A stretch of DNA of 64,000 nt from Fimenecus sp045593645 (GCA_045593645.1 JAZNWZ010000130.1:124001-188000), one strand, 5' to 3'; shown: positions 33,773 through 42,988, counted from the stretch's first letter. Numbers and translations: made by a program. The notes: a model not told the origin generated them from the sequence alone.

Positions 33773-34968
33773 TATATTTCCTTATAATCTCTGAGGTCAT
33801 CAACAACTGCGGCAAGGTCGCGTTTGAATTCCTCTTTAGAATATGACTTGAAATCATCAAGATCAGGTCTTTGTGCAACCCATTGAATTTCGCGGCCTGT
33901 GTTCAAATAAACCTTGTATGCAATTGTTCTTAAACCTTGAATTCTTGTAGCATTGATGTCACCTCTTTCTTCTAAGAACTTGATAGCCCAATCTTCATTG
34001 TTGTCAATACCTTCGAAGTCTGAGCTACCGCCACCATTTAATGCTACGTGCCAGTTGCCTACACCTTTAAGAGCACCGCACATCATAAGAACACAATCAA
34101 GTGGGTCTGGGACATTGATGTCTTTTGGTATTCTGCCTTCTTCGAGTTTGTTATCAGCAGGCTCAATGCCCTCTTTCATTTTGAGTTGTTTCTCAACTTC
34201 GTTGCACAATTCATCAAGACCAATAACACCCAAACACAAACATTTTGGATTCAAAATCCAAGGAAGCCATTTAAGAGCAGCTGTTGGGAAACCAACCCAA
34301 TTTGCTTCTTTAATTAAAAGTTCAGCAAGGTCGTGAATACGATTTGCTTTCTTTTCTTCGAAAGTTTCGCCTCTTATCTCAGGAACTGACAAGTCAGCGC
34401 AGAATCTTGATACCAAAGCTTTAAGTTCGTCAGCGTTCTGAATACGAACAGCAGCTTCTTTCATTTTGTTTTCTTCAAGTTTGTTTTCAGCAGGTTCTTT
34501 GCTTTCTTCCAATGATGGTTCGTTGTCATTACGACCGAATCCGTCTGGGTTAACATCAATGTAATCAGGAAGGCCAAATACAAGTTCATAAGTACTTGAG
34601 CCAATTTTGTTTACATAATTTGGATTCAATTTGAATTCCCAGATTGAAGGTTCCCAATGTTTAAGTTCTTCAATCTCATTCTCAGGACCTTGAATTCCTA
34701 CAAAGATTGAAGGCATATCGTCATTGTAAATGTCAACGATTTTACAATTAGGCGCCAATGACAAATCAAGATTACGTTTTACCCAATCTTCAAGGTCATC
34801 AACAGCAGTAATAGTTCCGCCTGTGTCGTGCTTAAACCAAGATTCATTTGCAACGTCAAGACCGCCTTCAACTGTGTCACCTAATGTTTCTGACATATAT
34901 TTGTTGAAAGCCTCTCCGTCATCCCAAAATGCTGAGTTGCCTTCATTATCATATACAAATTCTACCAT
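33772..34968 (-). CDS. Hypothetical late protein (398 aa) with duplicated linker motif
   Basis: No family recognised. Three regions are separated by two similar linkers, EPAENKLEENKMKE near residue 158 and EPADNKLEEGRIPK near residue 275. The linkers could be flexible joints or processing sites. The middle region is helical with WLPWILNP and several Cys; the last contains GNWHVALNGGGSSDF. A perfect late motif (ACTAAATATA) and AGAGG precede ATG 34968. A virion or prohead-associated role is inferred from promoter type and neighbours. Confidence 0.55.
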   Translation of the reverse strand: MVEFVYDNEGNSAFWDDGEAFNKYMSETLGDTVEGGLDVANESWFKHDTGGTITAVDDLEDWVKRNLDLSLAPNCKIVDIYNDDMPSIFVGIQGPENEIEELKHWEPSIWEFKLNPNYVNKIGSSTYELVFGLPDYIDVNPDGFGRNDNEPSLEESKEPAENKLEENKMKEAAVRIQNADELKALVSRFCADLSVPEIRGETFEEKKANRIHDLAELLIKEANWVGFPTAALKWLPWILNPKCLCLGVIGLDELCNEVEKQLKMKEGIEPADNKLEEGRIPKDINVPDPLDCVLMMCGALKGVGNWHVALNGGGSSDFEGIDNNEDWAIKFLEERGDINATRIQGLRTIAYKVYLNTGREIQWVAQRPDLDDFKSYSKEEFKRDLAAVVDDLRDYKEI

Positions 34969-34981
34969 ATTCGTTCCTCTT

Positions 34982-34991
34982 TATATTTAGT
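34982..34991 (-). promoter_or_regulatory. Late motif ACTAAATATA
   Basis: On the minus strand ACTAAATATA runs straight into AAGAGGA and is 13 bases before ATG 34968. The whole block ACTAAATATAAAGAGGA is repeated exactly at 54043. Confidence 0.65.
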
Positions 34992-34993
34992 CT

Positions 34994-37531
34994 TTAATTA
35001 AGCTGAACTTTTTCAACCTTAATATAATTCTTGTCGATATAAATAATATCGTTCTTGTTTCTTGGGTTAAAGTCCATTGTTTTTGGCTGAGCATAAACTC
35101 TTAATGAAACGTACTGTTTCAACAATGACTTAAGTTTGTCTAAGTCAGGATCTTGATTACCCGATATTGAAGTAAATCCAAAATATGAAAGTGGGATTGC
35201 AAACCAACCTGTAAGAGTGTTGAGATTTTCATCCATTGTGAAGTCAATATCAACGCCTCTGATATATTTTGAATTTGATTTATAATACTCTGATGCACCT
35301 TCGGTAACTGCTTCGTATCCTGTGAGGTTCTCAAGACCTTGATACTTTACATAATTACCTGCATAGTCAACTTCAAAAGGACGGTTCTCAGAAGGAGACT
35401 TTGAGAAGTCCTTTAATGTTTTCATATAAAGCTCATCAGTTATTTTGTCAATGTAGTCGAACTGAGCAATACGAACTTGTCTATCCAAATAATCTGGGTC
35501 ATCTTTTGGGAATACATAATAATGATTAAGGTTCTTTGCCTGTTCTGTAGGTTTAGTTGTTGATTCCGAGTTTGTTGAAATAAGCTTTATCTTACCTGCT
35601 TCAACAGAAGTTGCGCCACTTTCATCAACACGATTGTCGTACAAGAAGAATGTTCTGTTCTTTGTAACTTTACTTGAGTCATTTATAAATTCCAAATCAA
35701 CTTTCAATAAGTAGTCAGAGTTTGTTGTGCAGTCCTTAAAACCTTTATTCAAAAGGTCGTTCATATATATTTCATCAAAGTGGAAAGGAATCTTAGCAAT
35801 ATATTTTGAAATACTTGGGTCGTTTGCGTCATAAGTAAATGTTGTTATGTCATCATAGTCGATTGTTGCAACAGCTTCAACTAAAAGGTTAACTGAGTCA
35901 GCAAACTTAAATGATTTTGCAAGAGCAATAAGTTTTGAATTGTAAATAGGTTCATTAAAGTCTTGGTTGAAAATATCGTATTCATCAGCAATCAATTCAC
36001 GAACATATTCGCCAATTTCCTCTTCAGTAAAGTCATAAGAAGATGACTTGATTGTAAATGAAGGCACAATTTCAATTAAGTTTGGCTGAATAAACTTAAT
36101 ATTATCTGAAGGACCTTTCATATCGTAAATTGATGTTTGCAAAGGATTCAAGAAGTTGTCCTCAACATCATCCTCGTCAATTTGTTCACCGTTTGAAAGA
36201 AGGGCTGTAATGTTGATGTTATCTGAAATAGTACTGATTTCGTTTGCAACATTTTCAGTAATATCTTCACCGATTGTTGTATCAAACTGTTCTGATGATA
36301 CACTTGAGTCTGGGAAGATTTTACAATGCAACAAGTTGAGAGGTGAGTATTTATCAATAGCATTCAAGTAAGCCTTATTTGTTGCAATTGTATATGACTT
36401 AAGATATGATGCAGGAGCAGCTTCACGGAAATCTGAAATATCTTCGATGTCCTTACCACCCTGAATTGATGAAATGTTAGTACAAGAAAGGAATGTTGAA
36501 TAAGTTCCTGTTCTTGGGTCTTTCATTGAATATCCTGAAGGGAATATCATTGTGTTAATCTGATACTTTGCATCAAGATTACCTGCGCTTCCCATTGTTT
36601 CAACATAGTTTACATAAAGAGTTCCTTCAGGAGGAATTGCACCTGAGATGCCGTCACCGAACTTAATCTTAATACCACTTTCATCTTTTAAGATTGATTT
36701 TTCAAATACGTTATCAATCGAAGTTGCCATTGAAAGTTTATCAATTTCAGCAAAGTAAACAGGTTCACCGCCTGAAGCAGGTTTGATATAAACAGAAAAG
36801 TACTTACAAGATATTTCGTTTGTTGCAGCGTCAACATTTAATGTAGGAAGAACGAAAGATTGGAATCTTGTTGTGTTGTTTGTGCGGCCAATAGAAACTG
36901 ACTTTTGAATACCTTGCATTACAGGTATCTTAAGATACTTAATTCCTTTCCATCCGCCACGAGCATAGAATGATTCTTTTTCAACATCAGACATATTGTT
37001 GAAGCCTTTCTTTAATGTCTTTGATGTAATAACTTCAGTTGAAAAATATTCTGTTCCGTTTGCTGCAATAAAACGAGTTCCTTTTGGAATTGTGTATGAG
37101 TCATTACAAGTCCAAGGTGTTAAAGCGTGTTTTGCTTCAATATCTGCATCGTCATCTTTTTCGATATTATCATAATCTGAAGCTGCGTCCAAATCGAAGA
37201 AGTAGTTTCCATAATATTGCAAACGGTCGTTTCCTACTGGGTCAGTATGTGAAACAACAACATAACCGATAGCAGATTTTGGAAGTTGTCTTTTGTATGA
37301 AATAAGGTCAGCATTTGATTGAAGTGAAGAAATGTTCATAGCAGTCTTCCACTTCTTTTCACCCAAAAGATATTCCATATAGCGAGCTTCTTCTGCATTA
37401 CCTTCAGCAATTGCGTCAAGTAAGTTTCCTACTGTACCGTTGCCTAAAATGAGAGCCCAGTCACTCTTCATTCTTAATGACGCAATCATTCTTGCTTTTA
37501 TAGATTCTGTATCAAATCTTTTCTGTCCCAT
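34994..37531 (-). CDS. Baseplate wedge protein, T4 gp6-like (baseplate J family)
   Basis: An 845-residue protein. The N-terminal helical region is followed by IPKGTRFIAANGTEYFST and later IKIKFGDGISGAIPPEGTLYVNYVETMG, which are the hallmark segments of the gp6/baseplate J fold. The segment GSAGNLDAKYQI closes the core. The C-terminal third is beta-rich. In T4 gp6 forms the inner baseplate ring and drives the change on contraction, so this marks the phage as contractile-tailed. A late motif lies about 17-23 bases before ATG 37531. Confidence 0.85.
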   Translation of the reverse strand: MGQKRFDTESIKARMIASLRMKSDWALILGNGTVGNLLDAIAEGNAEEARYMEYLLGEKKWKTAMNISSLQSNADLISYKRQLPKSAIGYVVVSHTDPVGNDRLQYYGNYFFDLDAASDYDNIEKDDDADIEAKHALTPWTCNDSYTIPKGTRFIAANGTEYFSTEVITSKTLKKGFNNMSDVEKESFYARGGWKGIKYLKIPVMQGIQKSVSIGRTNNTTRFQSFVLPTLNVDAATNEISCKYFSVYIKPASGGEPVYFAEIDKLSMATSIDNVFEKSILKDESGIKIKFGDGISGAIPPEGTLYVNYVETMGSAGNLDAKYQINTMIFPSGYSMKDPRTGTYSTFLSCTNISSIQGGKDIEDISDFREAAPASYLKSYTIATNKAYLNAIDKYSPLNLLHCKIFPDSSVSSEQFDTTIGEDITENVANEISTISDNINITALLSNGEQIDEDDVEDNFLNPLQTSIYDMKGPSDNIKFIQPNLIEIVPSFTIKSSSYDFTEEEIGEYVRELIADEYDIFNQDFNEPIYNSKLIALAKSFKFADSVNLLVEAVATIDYDDITTFTYDANDPSISKYIAKIPFHFDEIYMNDLLNKGFKDCTTNSDYLLKVDLEFINDSSKVTKNRTFFLYDNRVDESGATSVEAGKIKLISTNSESTTKPTEQAKNLNHYYVFPKDDPDYLDRQVRIAQFDYIDKITDELYMKTLKDFSKSPSENRPFEVDYAGNYVKYQGLENLTGYEAVTEGASEYYKSNSKYIRGVDIDFTMDENLNTLTGWFAIPLSYFGFTSISGNQDPDLDKLKSLLKQYVSLRVYAQPKTMDFNPRNKNDIIYIDKNYIKVEKVQLN

Positions 37532-37547
37532 CTTATAAACCTTTTAT

Positions 37548-37554
37548 AATTAGT
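37548..37554 (-). promoter_or_regulatory. Late motif ACTAATT before the gp6-like gene
   Basis: Minus-strand ACTAATT followed by ATAAAAGG and ATG 37531. It lies just after the terminator of the preceding operon, so it must supply transcription of the wedge gene. Confidence 0.55.
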
Positions 37555-37561
37555 TTTCAAA

Positions 37562-37587
37562 CAAAAAAGGAGAGCCCGAAGCTCTCC
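37562..37587 (-). terminator. Rho-independent terminator
   Basis: On the minus strand GGAGAGC and GCTCTCC form a seven-pair stem with loop TTCGG, followed by TTTTTT. It ends the operon 41262-37609. Confidence 0.85.
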
Positions 37588-37608
37588 TGAGAATATCGAT
37601 GTTTTTAC

Positions 37609-38127
37609 TTATATCTTTTTAACGTTTTTATTTGACTCCCAAGATGTTTCCTGAGCAAGTTGTTCAAGGAAGATGTTCATATCATTATTGATACGAGCAA
37701 TTGCATTGAGATATATTTTCATTTCGTTCTGTGCACGAACAATCATCTTGAAATATGTATCTCTTTGGTTTTCTGCAGTTTCATACAAATCATTCAACTG
37801 AATCATTCTCTGATTGTCCTGACGCATTGCATCAAGGTCGTATCCACCCATTGAAGAAGCAAACACACCTGGGAGATTGTAAGAACCTGCGTTATTTGCT
37901 TTTGAGTATTTTGCAATTGTATCACTTCTTTCAACTGCCAAGTCAACAAAGTCATTTGCAGATTCTTTGTATAATGAAACTGACGACTTAAGAGAGTCAA
38001 TCTCTTTTATACATTTTTCAATATTCTGCTGCAAGCCTGTTTTCAAAGCATTGATTACTTGTATATTTTTGGCATCCAAGTGTGATGGGTTGAATGCTGG
38101 GTTCTGTTGTATCTGTGCGTTATTCAT
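37609..38127 (-). CDS. Coiled-coil late protein (172 aa)
   Basis: No family recognised. Residues 20-70 and 105-155 are long charged/hydrophobic heptad-like helices separated by a Gly/Ser-rich loop near 80-95. The start has AGGAG upstream and overlaps the previous gene by four bases. Last gene of the late operon with the Dps-like and HD-domain proteins; a structural or core protein is plausible. Confidence 0.55.
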   Translation of the reverse strand: MNNAQIQQNPAFNPSHLDAKNIQVINALKTGLQQNIEKCIKEIDSLKSSVSLYKESANDFVDLAVERSDTIAKYSKANNAGSYNLPGVFASSMGGYDLDAMRQDNQRMIQLNDLYETAENQRDTYFKMIVRAQNEMKIYLNAIARINNDMNIFLEQLAQETSWESNKNVKKI

Positions 38128-40022
38128 ACGTCTAAAATCTCCTGTGCCAATTCTTTATGAATAGGTAATAAGTCCTCTCTATTATTTAGCATATAGTTGA
38201 CATTATTACGCATTCTTATATAATTGCTTTCAGTAGGCGAGTCTTTTTGATTGTATAACATATCTGCCAACTTTACAGTTAAAGCTTCATCAGATATACG
38301 ACACAATTCATCACTGATGTATTGTTCTTTACCTACCTTTTTTATTTCATCTTTATCGTTTGTAATTTCATTTACAATCGAAGCAACTTCATAACCGAAT
38401 TTCTCAACCATATCCTCGAAAGTATCACCTGTGTCTTCAAGAACATCGTGAGCCATTGCAGCTTTGATTTCAATATCAGAGCCACCGTGTTTCATAACAA
38501 TTAGAGCAACACCTTCAGGATGTACCCAATAAGGTTGTCCTGATACTTTTCTTACCGCGCCTGTATCATTATGGCGTCTTCTTGCAAAACGATACATACC
38601 GTGTGTTGATTTTGGGAAGTCTTCAATACTTTCAGAAAGTTTTGATGCGTAAGCGCCCCAGTTGTAATATCTATTTTCTTCTGCCCAATCTTCTGCATCT
38701 TGTTCGTTATCAAAAACTTTTGCTTTGTCAGGATAATCTACGGGTTCACCGTTCTCATCAATATAGTATTCATCCCAACTATCGTCAAGATTATAAATCT
38801 TAGCAACAAAAGATGTTTCTTGAATTCTTTCTTCTGTTGCAACAGCTTCGCACATTCTTTCAAGAAGGTCTTTTTCAGCGCTGCTTTTATCTGTTGTAAT
38901 CCAATCTTCATCAACTACACCTTCAATATGTAAGTTGTCGTTGATAATGTCAGGTAATTTTGTCAAAAGGTTCATAATAGTATCATAGTCCCTTTTGAAC
39001 ATATAACAAGTTATATATGTTTGAGAGTTGAGCCCAATATTTCTAACTTTCAACCAACCTTTCTTTGTAAAGGACTTTGAGAAGTGTTCAAATATTGGAC
39101 CGCTTTCTTCAATAAAGTCTTCATCGTGGCAAAGTTCTCTTAATTCAGTGACGCCGTAATTTTTGCAAAGAGTTGCAATTTCATCATCAGAGAAAAATAA
39201 TTTTGGATGCTGAGCAACGTATTCGTGATGCGTCTCATCAATAGGAATCAACTTACCATCGCGACTGTATAAATATCCGCCGTCCTGTCCTTTTGCACTC
39301 CAAGGTTTTGGAGAAAACAATCCTTCATAAAAAGGTTCAAGCTCTTCAGCGGGAATTTGGTAAGGATGTCCTTTACCACCATCAGGAGTAATGATTGCAT
39401 CTCCCGCGCCGTTGAAAGCAATATCAGGACGTGGGTCAGTATCAAATTGAGCGCTGATGTCATTAAGTTTGTTTTTAGATTTCAAATATGCAATAACTGC
39501 CTTTGTGCCGTCAAGTTGAGTTTTTGTAAGAGGCATTGTTGTTTCTTGTGTATCAAGTCCTGACAATTTATTATGAGTTTTATTTGATACAACCTTTTCA
39601 CCAACGCCACGTGCCTGCAATTTACCGTTCTGAGGGAAAACTTCAATCTGTGCTTCATTCAATAAACTTTCAAAAAATTGTTCTTTGCTCATTTTATCCT
39701 CACAAAGTTTTGTTTCAATCAAATAATCAGCAACTTCTTTAGGCTCATTAAAGAATCTTGTGACCCAAGTCCAACTTTCGCCTTTATTTATTCTTTTGTT
39801 TACTGCATATTGATTTGGATGTCTTTTTTCTGTTTCACGACACCAGTTGATTGTAAATCTTATTGGGTCGTGGTCATCAACAAGTAATGGTTTTTCATCA
39901 TCGTACTCATCTGTTTTCCAAACTGTTTTTTGAAGGAGGAGCGCTTTAACTCTTGTCAATTGTAATGCGTCAGGATATTTTGGTTGTGCATCAAAATCGA
40001 AAAACTCTTCCATTTTATTCAT
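38124..40022 (-). CDS. Late protein with C-terminal SpoT/Mesh1-like (p)ppGpp hydrolase domain
   Basis: The last 157 residues match the SpoT/RelA HD hydrolase: FARRRH, SGQPYWVHPEGVA, AAMAHDVLEDT (His-Asp pair plus EDT) and VKLADMLYN. These supply the H-HD-D manganese site for cleaving the 3'-pyrophosphate of (p)ppGpp. No synthetase domain is present. The first 475 residues are unassigned. At residue 111 of this form, MSKEQFFESLLNEA follows a good ribosome site (GAGGATAAA), so an internal start at 39692 may give a shorter product with a capsid-targeting-like N-terminus. Starts at 40037 and 40013 are also possible. It overlaps the Dps-like gene by eight bases. Confidence 0.75.
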   Translation of the reverse strand: MNKMEEFFDFDAQPKYPDALQLTRVKALLLQKTVWKTDEYDDEKPLLVDDHDPIRFTINWCRETEKRHPNQYAVNKRINKGESWTWVTRFFNEPKEVADYLIETKLCEDKMSKEQFFESLLNEAQIEVFPQNGKLQARGVGEKVVSNKTHNKLSGLDTQETTMPLTKTQLDGTKAVIAYLKSKNKLNDISAQFDTDPRPDIAFNGAGDAIITPDGGKGHPYQIPAEELEPFYEGLFSPKPWSAKGQDGGYLYSRDGKLIPIDETHHEYVAQHPKLFFSDDEIATLCKNYGVTELRELCHDEDFIEESGPIFEHFSKSFTKKGWLKVRNIGLNSQTYITCYMFKRDYDTIMNLLTKLPDIINDNLHIEGVVDEDWITTDKSSAEKDLLERMCEAVATEERIQETSFVAKIYNLDDSWDEYYIDENGEPVDYPDKAKVFDNEQDAEDWAEENRYYNWGAYASKLSESIEDFPKSTHGMYRFARRRHNDTGAVRKVSGQPYWVHPEGVALIVMKHGGSDIEIKAAMAHDVLEDTGDTFEDMVEKFGYEVASIVNEITNDKDEIKKVGKEQYISDELCRISDEALTVKLADMLYNQKDSPTESNYIRMRNNVNYMLNNREDLLPIHKELAQEILDV

Positions 40023-41262
40023 TATTCTCGTCCTCATCTTCTACATCATCGAAGCTGAAGCCTGATGCATAATCTGTTGTATCAGGTTCAAACTCTTGAA
40101 TTGAAGTATCAAGGTTTGCCAAGTCTTCTTCTGTAACTTCTTCGCCGCCTGTCACAACCATTGGAGTTGTCATTGACTCATAACCATTCCAAGTATTGTT
40201 GTTTGCTCTTTCATCGTTATAGATGTACATATCAACAGTGGCATCAGATAAGTCATCTGGGTTATTTTGATTTGTGTTGAACTGAAGTTCTGGGTCTGTC
40301 AAGTTGTCGCGATAATCAGCTTCACAATAGTCATCATCGTGACCGAAACCACGAGCAGCGTTTTTGTAATTGATTTCTTTTTCCCAGAATGTAATCATAT
40401 CAGTAACGGCATCGTCTTTTACATCTTTCAAAATGCTGAGGTATTTTTCACCTGCTTTCTGAAGTCCTGCAACGAACTGAGGCCAATTGAATGTATCACC
40501 ATTGAGTGCAGGCCATTCTGTTTCAGTATCAACAAATTGTGCTACGAATGTTTTGTTTGGAATTTTCTCGCCGTTTGCAATTGCGAGTTCAGAGAGTTCA
40601 TCAGATTCAGATTCAGCCTCTTGATAGAGAACTTCTGAAATCTGATGTATTTTATCGAAGTCATCTCCAACTGCGTGAAGATGCATCGTTTTCAAATCAT
40701 TTGCAAGAAGTGTTGCATATAAAGCAGCAGTTGCGTATTTACCTAATTCGTCAACGCCATCTTCAGTATCTCCTGCGTATTTGATGTCTGACAATTCAGA
40801 CTCATTCTCTGTCATTTTGAGAACTGTTCCTTTTGGGAAAAGGTAGTCTTCGTTCATACGAAGCATATAACAGTTATTTACTGTATCTTCAACAATTGAA
40901 ACAGCTCTTACAGGAGACTTAATAATTTTATATTGAGGTGTAGGTCCGTGATCTTGAATTGGATTTGCTTGAATATGTTTTGGGAATTCAGCAAGCTCAG
41001 CTGCAACTGTTTCAGGAACAACATAGTTGTCAGAAAAAGAAAAAGCTCTCTTAGGGTCTTTTCTTTGATATTTAACTGTCCTATAGTTTGGATTTATAGC
41101 AGTTGCCTGAAAGCCTGAGTTTTCAAGAGTCTGATTTACTTGTGGGACATTATCTTTCTCAATAAATATTTCATCAATATCCATTCCTGCAGGTGGGATA
41201 AAGCCCAAAGCTTGCAAGAAATTTGGGATAGTCAAATTTTCATCATTACTAATTAAGAACAT
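40015..41262 (-). CDS. Late protein with Dps/ferritin-like domain (415 aa)
   Basis: Residues about 175-300 form four helices with the Dps ferroxidase pattern: H194, H206, E210, D221 and E225, spaced 12, 4, 11 and 4 as in bacterial Dps (H-H-D-D-E). The sequence around them (HLHAVGDDFDKIHQISEVLY) also matches the Dps HWN...LH block, with Trp-Asn replaced. The N-terminal 170 residues are unassigned, and the last 90 are very acidic. Dps proteins bind and oxidise iron and protect DNA. A late motif and AAGAGGA precede ATG 41262, so it is made with virion proteins. Confident on the domain, not on the role. Confidence 0.7.
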   Translation of the reverse strand: MFLISNDENLTIPNFLQALGFIPPAGMDIDEIFIEKDNVPQVNQTLENSGFQATAINPNYRTVKYQRKDPKRAFSFSDNYVVPETVAAELAEFPKHIQANPIQDHGPTPQYKIIKSPVRAVSIVEDTVNNCYMLRMNEDYLFPKGTVLKMTENESELSDIKYAGDTEDGVDELGKYATAALYATLLANDLKTMHLHAVGDDFDKIHQISEVLYQEAESESDELSELAIANGEKIPNKTFVAQFVDTETEWPALNGDTFNWPQFVAGLQKAGEKYLSILKDVKDDAVTDMITFWEKEINYKNAARGFGHDDDYCEADYRDNLTDPELQFNTNQNNPDDLSDATVDMYIYNDERANNNTWNGYESMTTPMVVTGGEEVTEEDLANLDTSIQEFEPDTTDYASGFSFDDVEDEDENNE

Positions 41263-41278
41263 CGATATTCCTCTTTAA

Positions 41279-41286
41279 TATTTAGT
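41279..41286 (-). promoter_or_regulatory. Late motif ACTAAATA
   Basis: Minus-strand ACTAAATA-TTAAAGAGGA precedes ATG 41262 of the Dps-like gene. It separates the late operon from the early sigma-factor gene directly upstream. Confidence 0.6.
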
Positions 41287-41307
41287 AATGATGAAAGTTA
41301 TCAACTT

Positions 41308-42060
41308 TTAGATAATAATGTCCTCGTATCTTGCAAGTTCGGACTTGAAGGTTTCTTTCATCGAGCGCATTTCACGGTTGTAAGTTCCTGCAGTAATGTT
41401 CAATTCCCTACAAACATCTTTCGATGAAAGTTTGACTTCGGAATCTTTTTTGAGATTCCAAATGGCTTTTTGTGTTGAGTTGAACTTGTTATTCATACAA
41501 GAGTCAACAGCTTTCCAAAAAGCGTCTTTATGAAGTTTTTCCTCATAAAGGTTTTCGGGTGATTTTGACTGAAGCTGTTCCATCTGTAAAGCTGCGGCTT
41601 TCGATGCAAATATGTCCTGATGTATCATTGACCCATCTGTTTCACATTCAGTTTTGAAATCAGTCAAGATTTCATTTTTGCACTGTTTAACATAATGGCC
41701 AACAACATCACGGTTGTAAGTTGCAAGATAACCCCAGTAAGCTGCATAAAAGTTCCAAGTGTACTCACCTTTTTTGTTTTTCTTCTGTGGAATTTTGTCG
41801 AGCTTAACACAGTTCATAGCTTTAATGAGTTCAGGATAAATGTCCTTCTCATAATTGTTTGTCATCGCATAAACTGTTTCAGGAGAACAAGCTGTTTTCT
41901 GAAGACGTTTTACAAGGTCCCATTTCATCTTATGAGCAACATCCATAAATTGTTCATAACACTGATGCTCCATCGCGACACATTTGTCTCTGTCATTTGC
42001 GTTTTTTGCATCAACATAGTCCTTGAAAAACCCATAGCAGTAAAAATCTTTATTAACCAT
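41308..42060 (-). CDS. Phage RNA polymerase sigma factor (late sigma, T4 gp55-like role)
   Basis: The 250-residue protein has a region-2-like helical core with aromatic residues (WNFYAAYWGYLATYNRDVVGHYV). At about 212-238 it has a region-4-like helix-turn-helix (SSKDVCRELNITAGTYNREM). Overall size and layout fit phage alternative sigma factors. The C-terminus YEDIII is acidic and hydrophobic, like the clamp-binding end of T4 gp55; this last point is inference. It is driven by an early-type promoter and is therefore well placed to switch on the ACTAATT/ACTAAATA late promoters. AGAGG precedes the ATG. Confidence 0.75.
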   Translation of the reverse strand: MVNKDFYCYGFFKDYVDAKNANDRDKCVAMEHQCYEQFMDVAHKMKWDLVKRLQKTACSPETVYAMTNNYEKDIYPELIKAMNCVKLDKIPQKKNKKGEYTWNFYAAYWGYLATYNRDVVGHYVKQCKNEILTDFKTECETDGSMIHQDIFASKAAALQMEQLQSKSPENLYEEKLHKDAFWKAVDSCMNNKFNSTQKAIWNLKKDSEVKLSSKDVCRELNITAGTYNREMRSMKETFKSELARYEDIII

Positions 42061-42116
42061 TTTGACCTCTTTCTATTCTTAAATAAATCTATAAAAGTCC
42101 TCCTTATATTTATAAT

Positions 42117-42145
42117 AATATAAAGAGGATTTGAGAAAAGTATTA
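42117..42145 (-). promoter_or_regulatory. Early promoter of the sigma gene (weaker -35)
   Basis: TATATTAT (42122-42115) is the same as in other early promoters, and TAATAC lies at the -35 position with 17-base spacing. The 50-base leader contains AAGGAGGA without a start codon after it. Confidence 0.55.
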
Positions 42146-42147
42146 CT

Positions 42148-42975
42148 TTATAAATTGTTTAACCAATCGTTGTCAAGATAACAGAACATTATAACGCCGA
42201 ACAAACCAAGCACAATAAAAGTTATCCAAAAAGCATATCTTGCGGCATTACCCATAAGTTCTCTGTCAAGAAAAGCCTGAAAGTCTTCAGGAGTATTTTT
42301 ATACTGAGTATACAAAGTACATCTTTGAATTCCGTTGTCTTCAATATGTGTAAAGGCAATTCCGCTTGCTTCAGTTTTTTCTGCGTGATAAACATAACGG
42401 TCATTTCCGTGGGTATTTGTTCCTAGGTACATTCCTATGCCTGTAGGTTCAACTGTTCCGTATGGGAATATAAGTCCTGCAAACTTAATCTTTGAAACGT
42501 TTGTGAAATGTGTCCAAACGTGGTCCCAAGTATAATAAACTTCAGTTGTATAATAGGTTGAAGATTTTCCGTTTACAGTTCGGGTATGTGCAACACGGCG
42601 GGTATGTCTTGTGTAATGTTCCTTTTCACATTTAACCCAAGAGAATTGACCTGCAGGTTTTTCTGGGCTTTGAATATCGTTGAAAGTAACATAACCAACT
42701 GAAGACCAATCGCCATAAATAAAAGCATCACGGCTGTCGGAATAAATACGGTTTGCAAAAGTTTCATCGTCTGTAACCCAAACCGCTGAGTTGTACTTTG
42801 CATTGTGATCTTCAATCTTTCTATCAATTTTTTCGTAAATACAAAGCCCGCCTATAATATAAATTGCAAAAAGCAAAAGACCGAAAATAACTTCGCGGGC
42901 TGTCATTTCCCAAGTACCGAAATCAAGTAAAACTTTATTTGCACTGTGCTTTTTATAGCGATTGTAATAACTCAT
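42148..42975 (-). CDS. Membrane protein with two transmembrane helices (275 aa)
   Basis: One hydrophobic helix near residues 28-47 and another near 250-268 flank a 200-residue domain. This domain is rich in Tyr, Thr and His (YYTTEVYYTWDHVW). The ATG at 42975 is preferred because GAGG lies nine bases before it; the ATG at 42984 abuts the GAGG. The gene follows the LemA-like gene after a UUCG hairpin and is the last of the early operon. It probably sits in the host inner membrane; the function is unknown. Confidence 0.6.
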   Translation of the reverse strand: MSYYNRYKKHSANKVLLDFGTWEMTAREVIFGLLLFAIYIIGGLCIYEKIDRKIEDHNAKYNSAVWVTDDETFANRIYSDSRDAFIYGDWSSVGYVTFNDIQSPEKPAGQFSWVKCEKEHYTRHTRRVAHTRTVNGKSSTYYTTEVYYTWDHVWTHFTNVSKIKFAGLIFPYGTVEPTGIGMYLGTNTHGNDRYVYHAEKTEASGIAFTHIEDNGIQRCTLYTQYKNTPEDFQAFLDRELMGNAARYAFWITFIVLGLFGVIMFCYLDNDWLNNL

Positions 42976-42988
42976 CTTTGACATCCTC

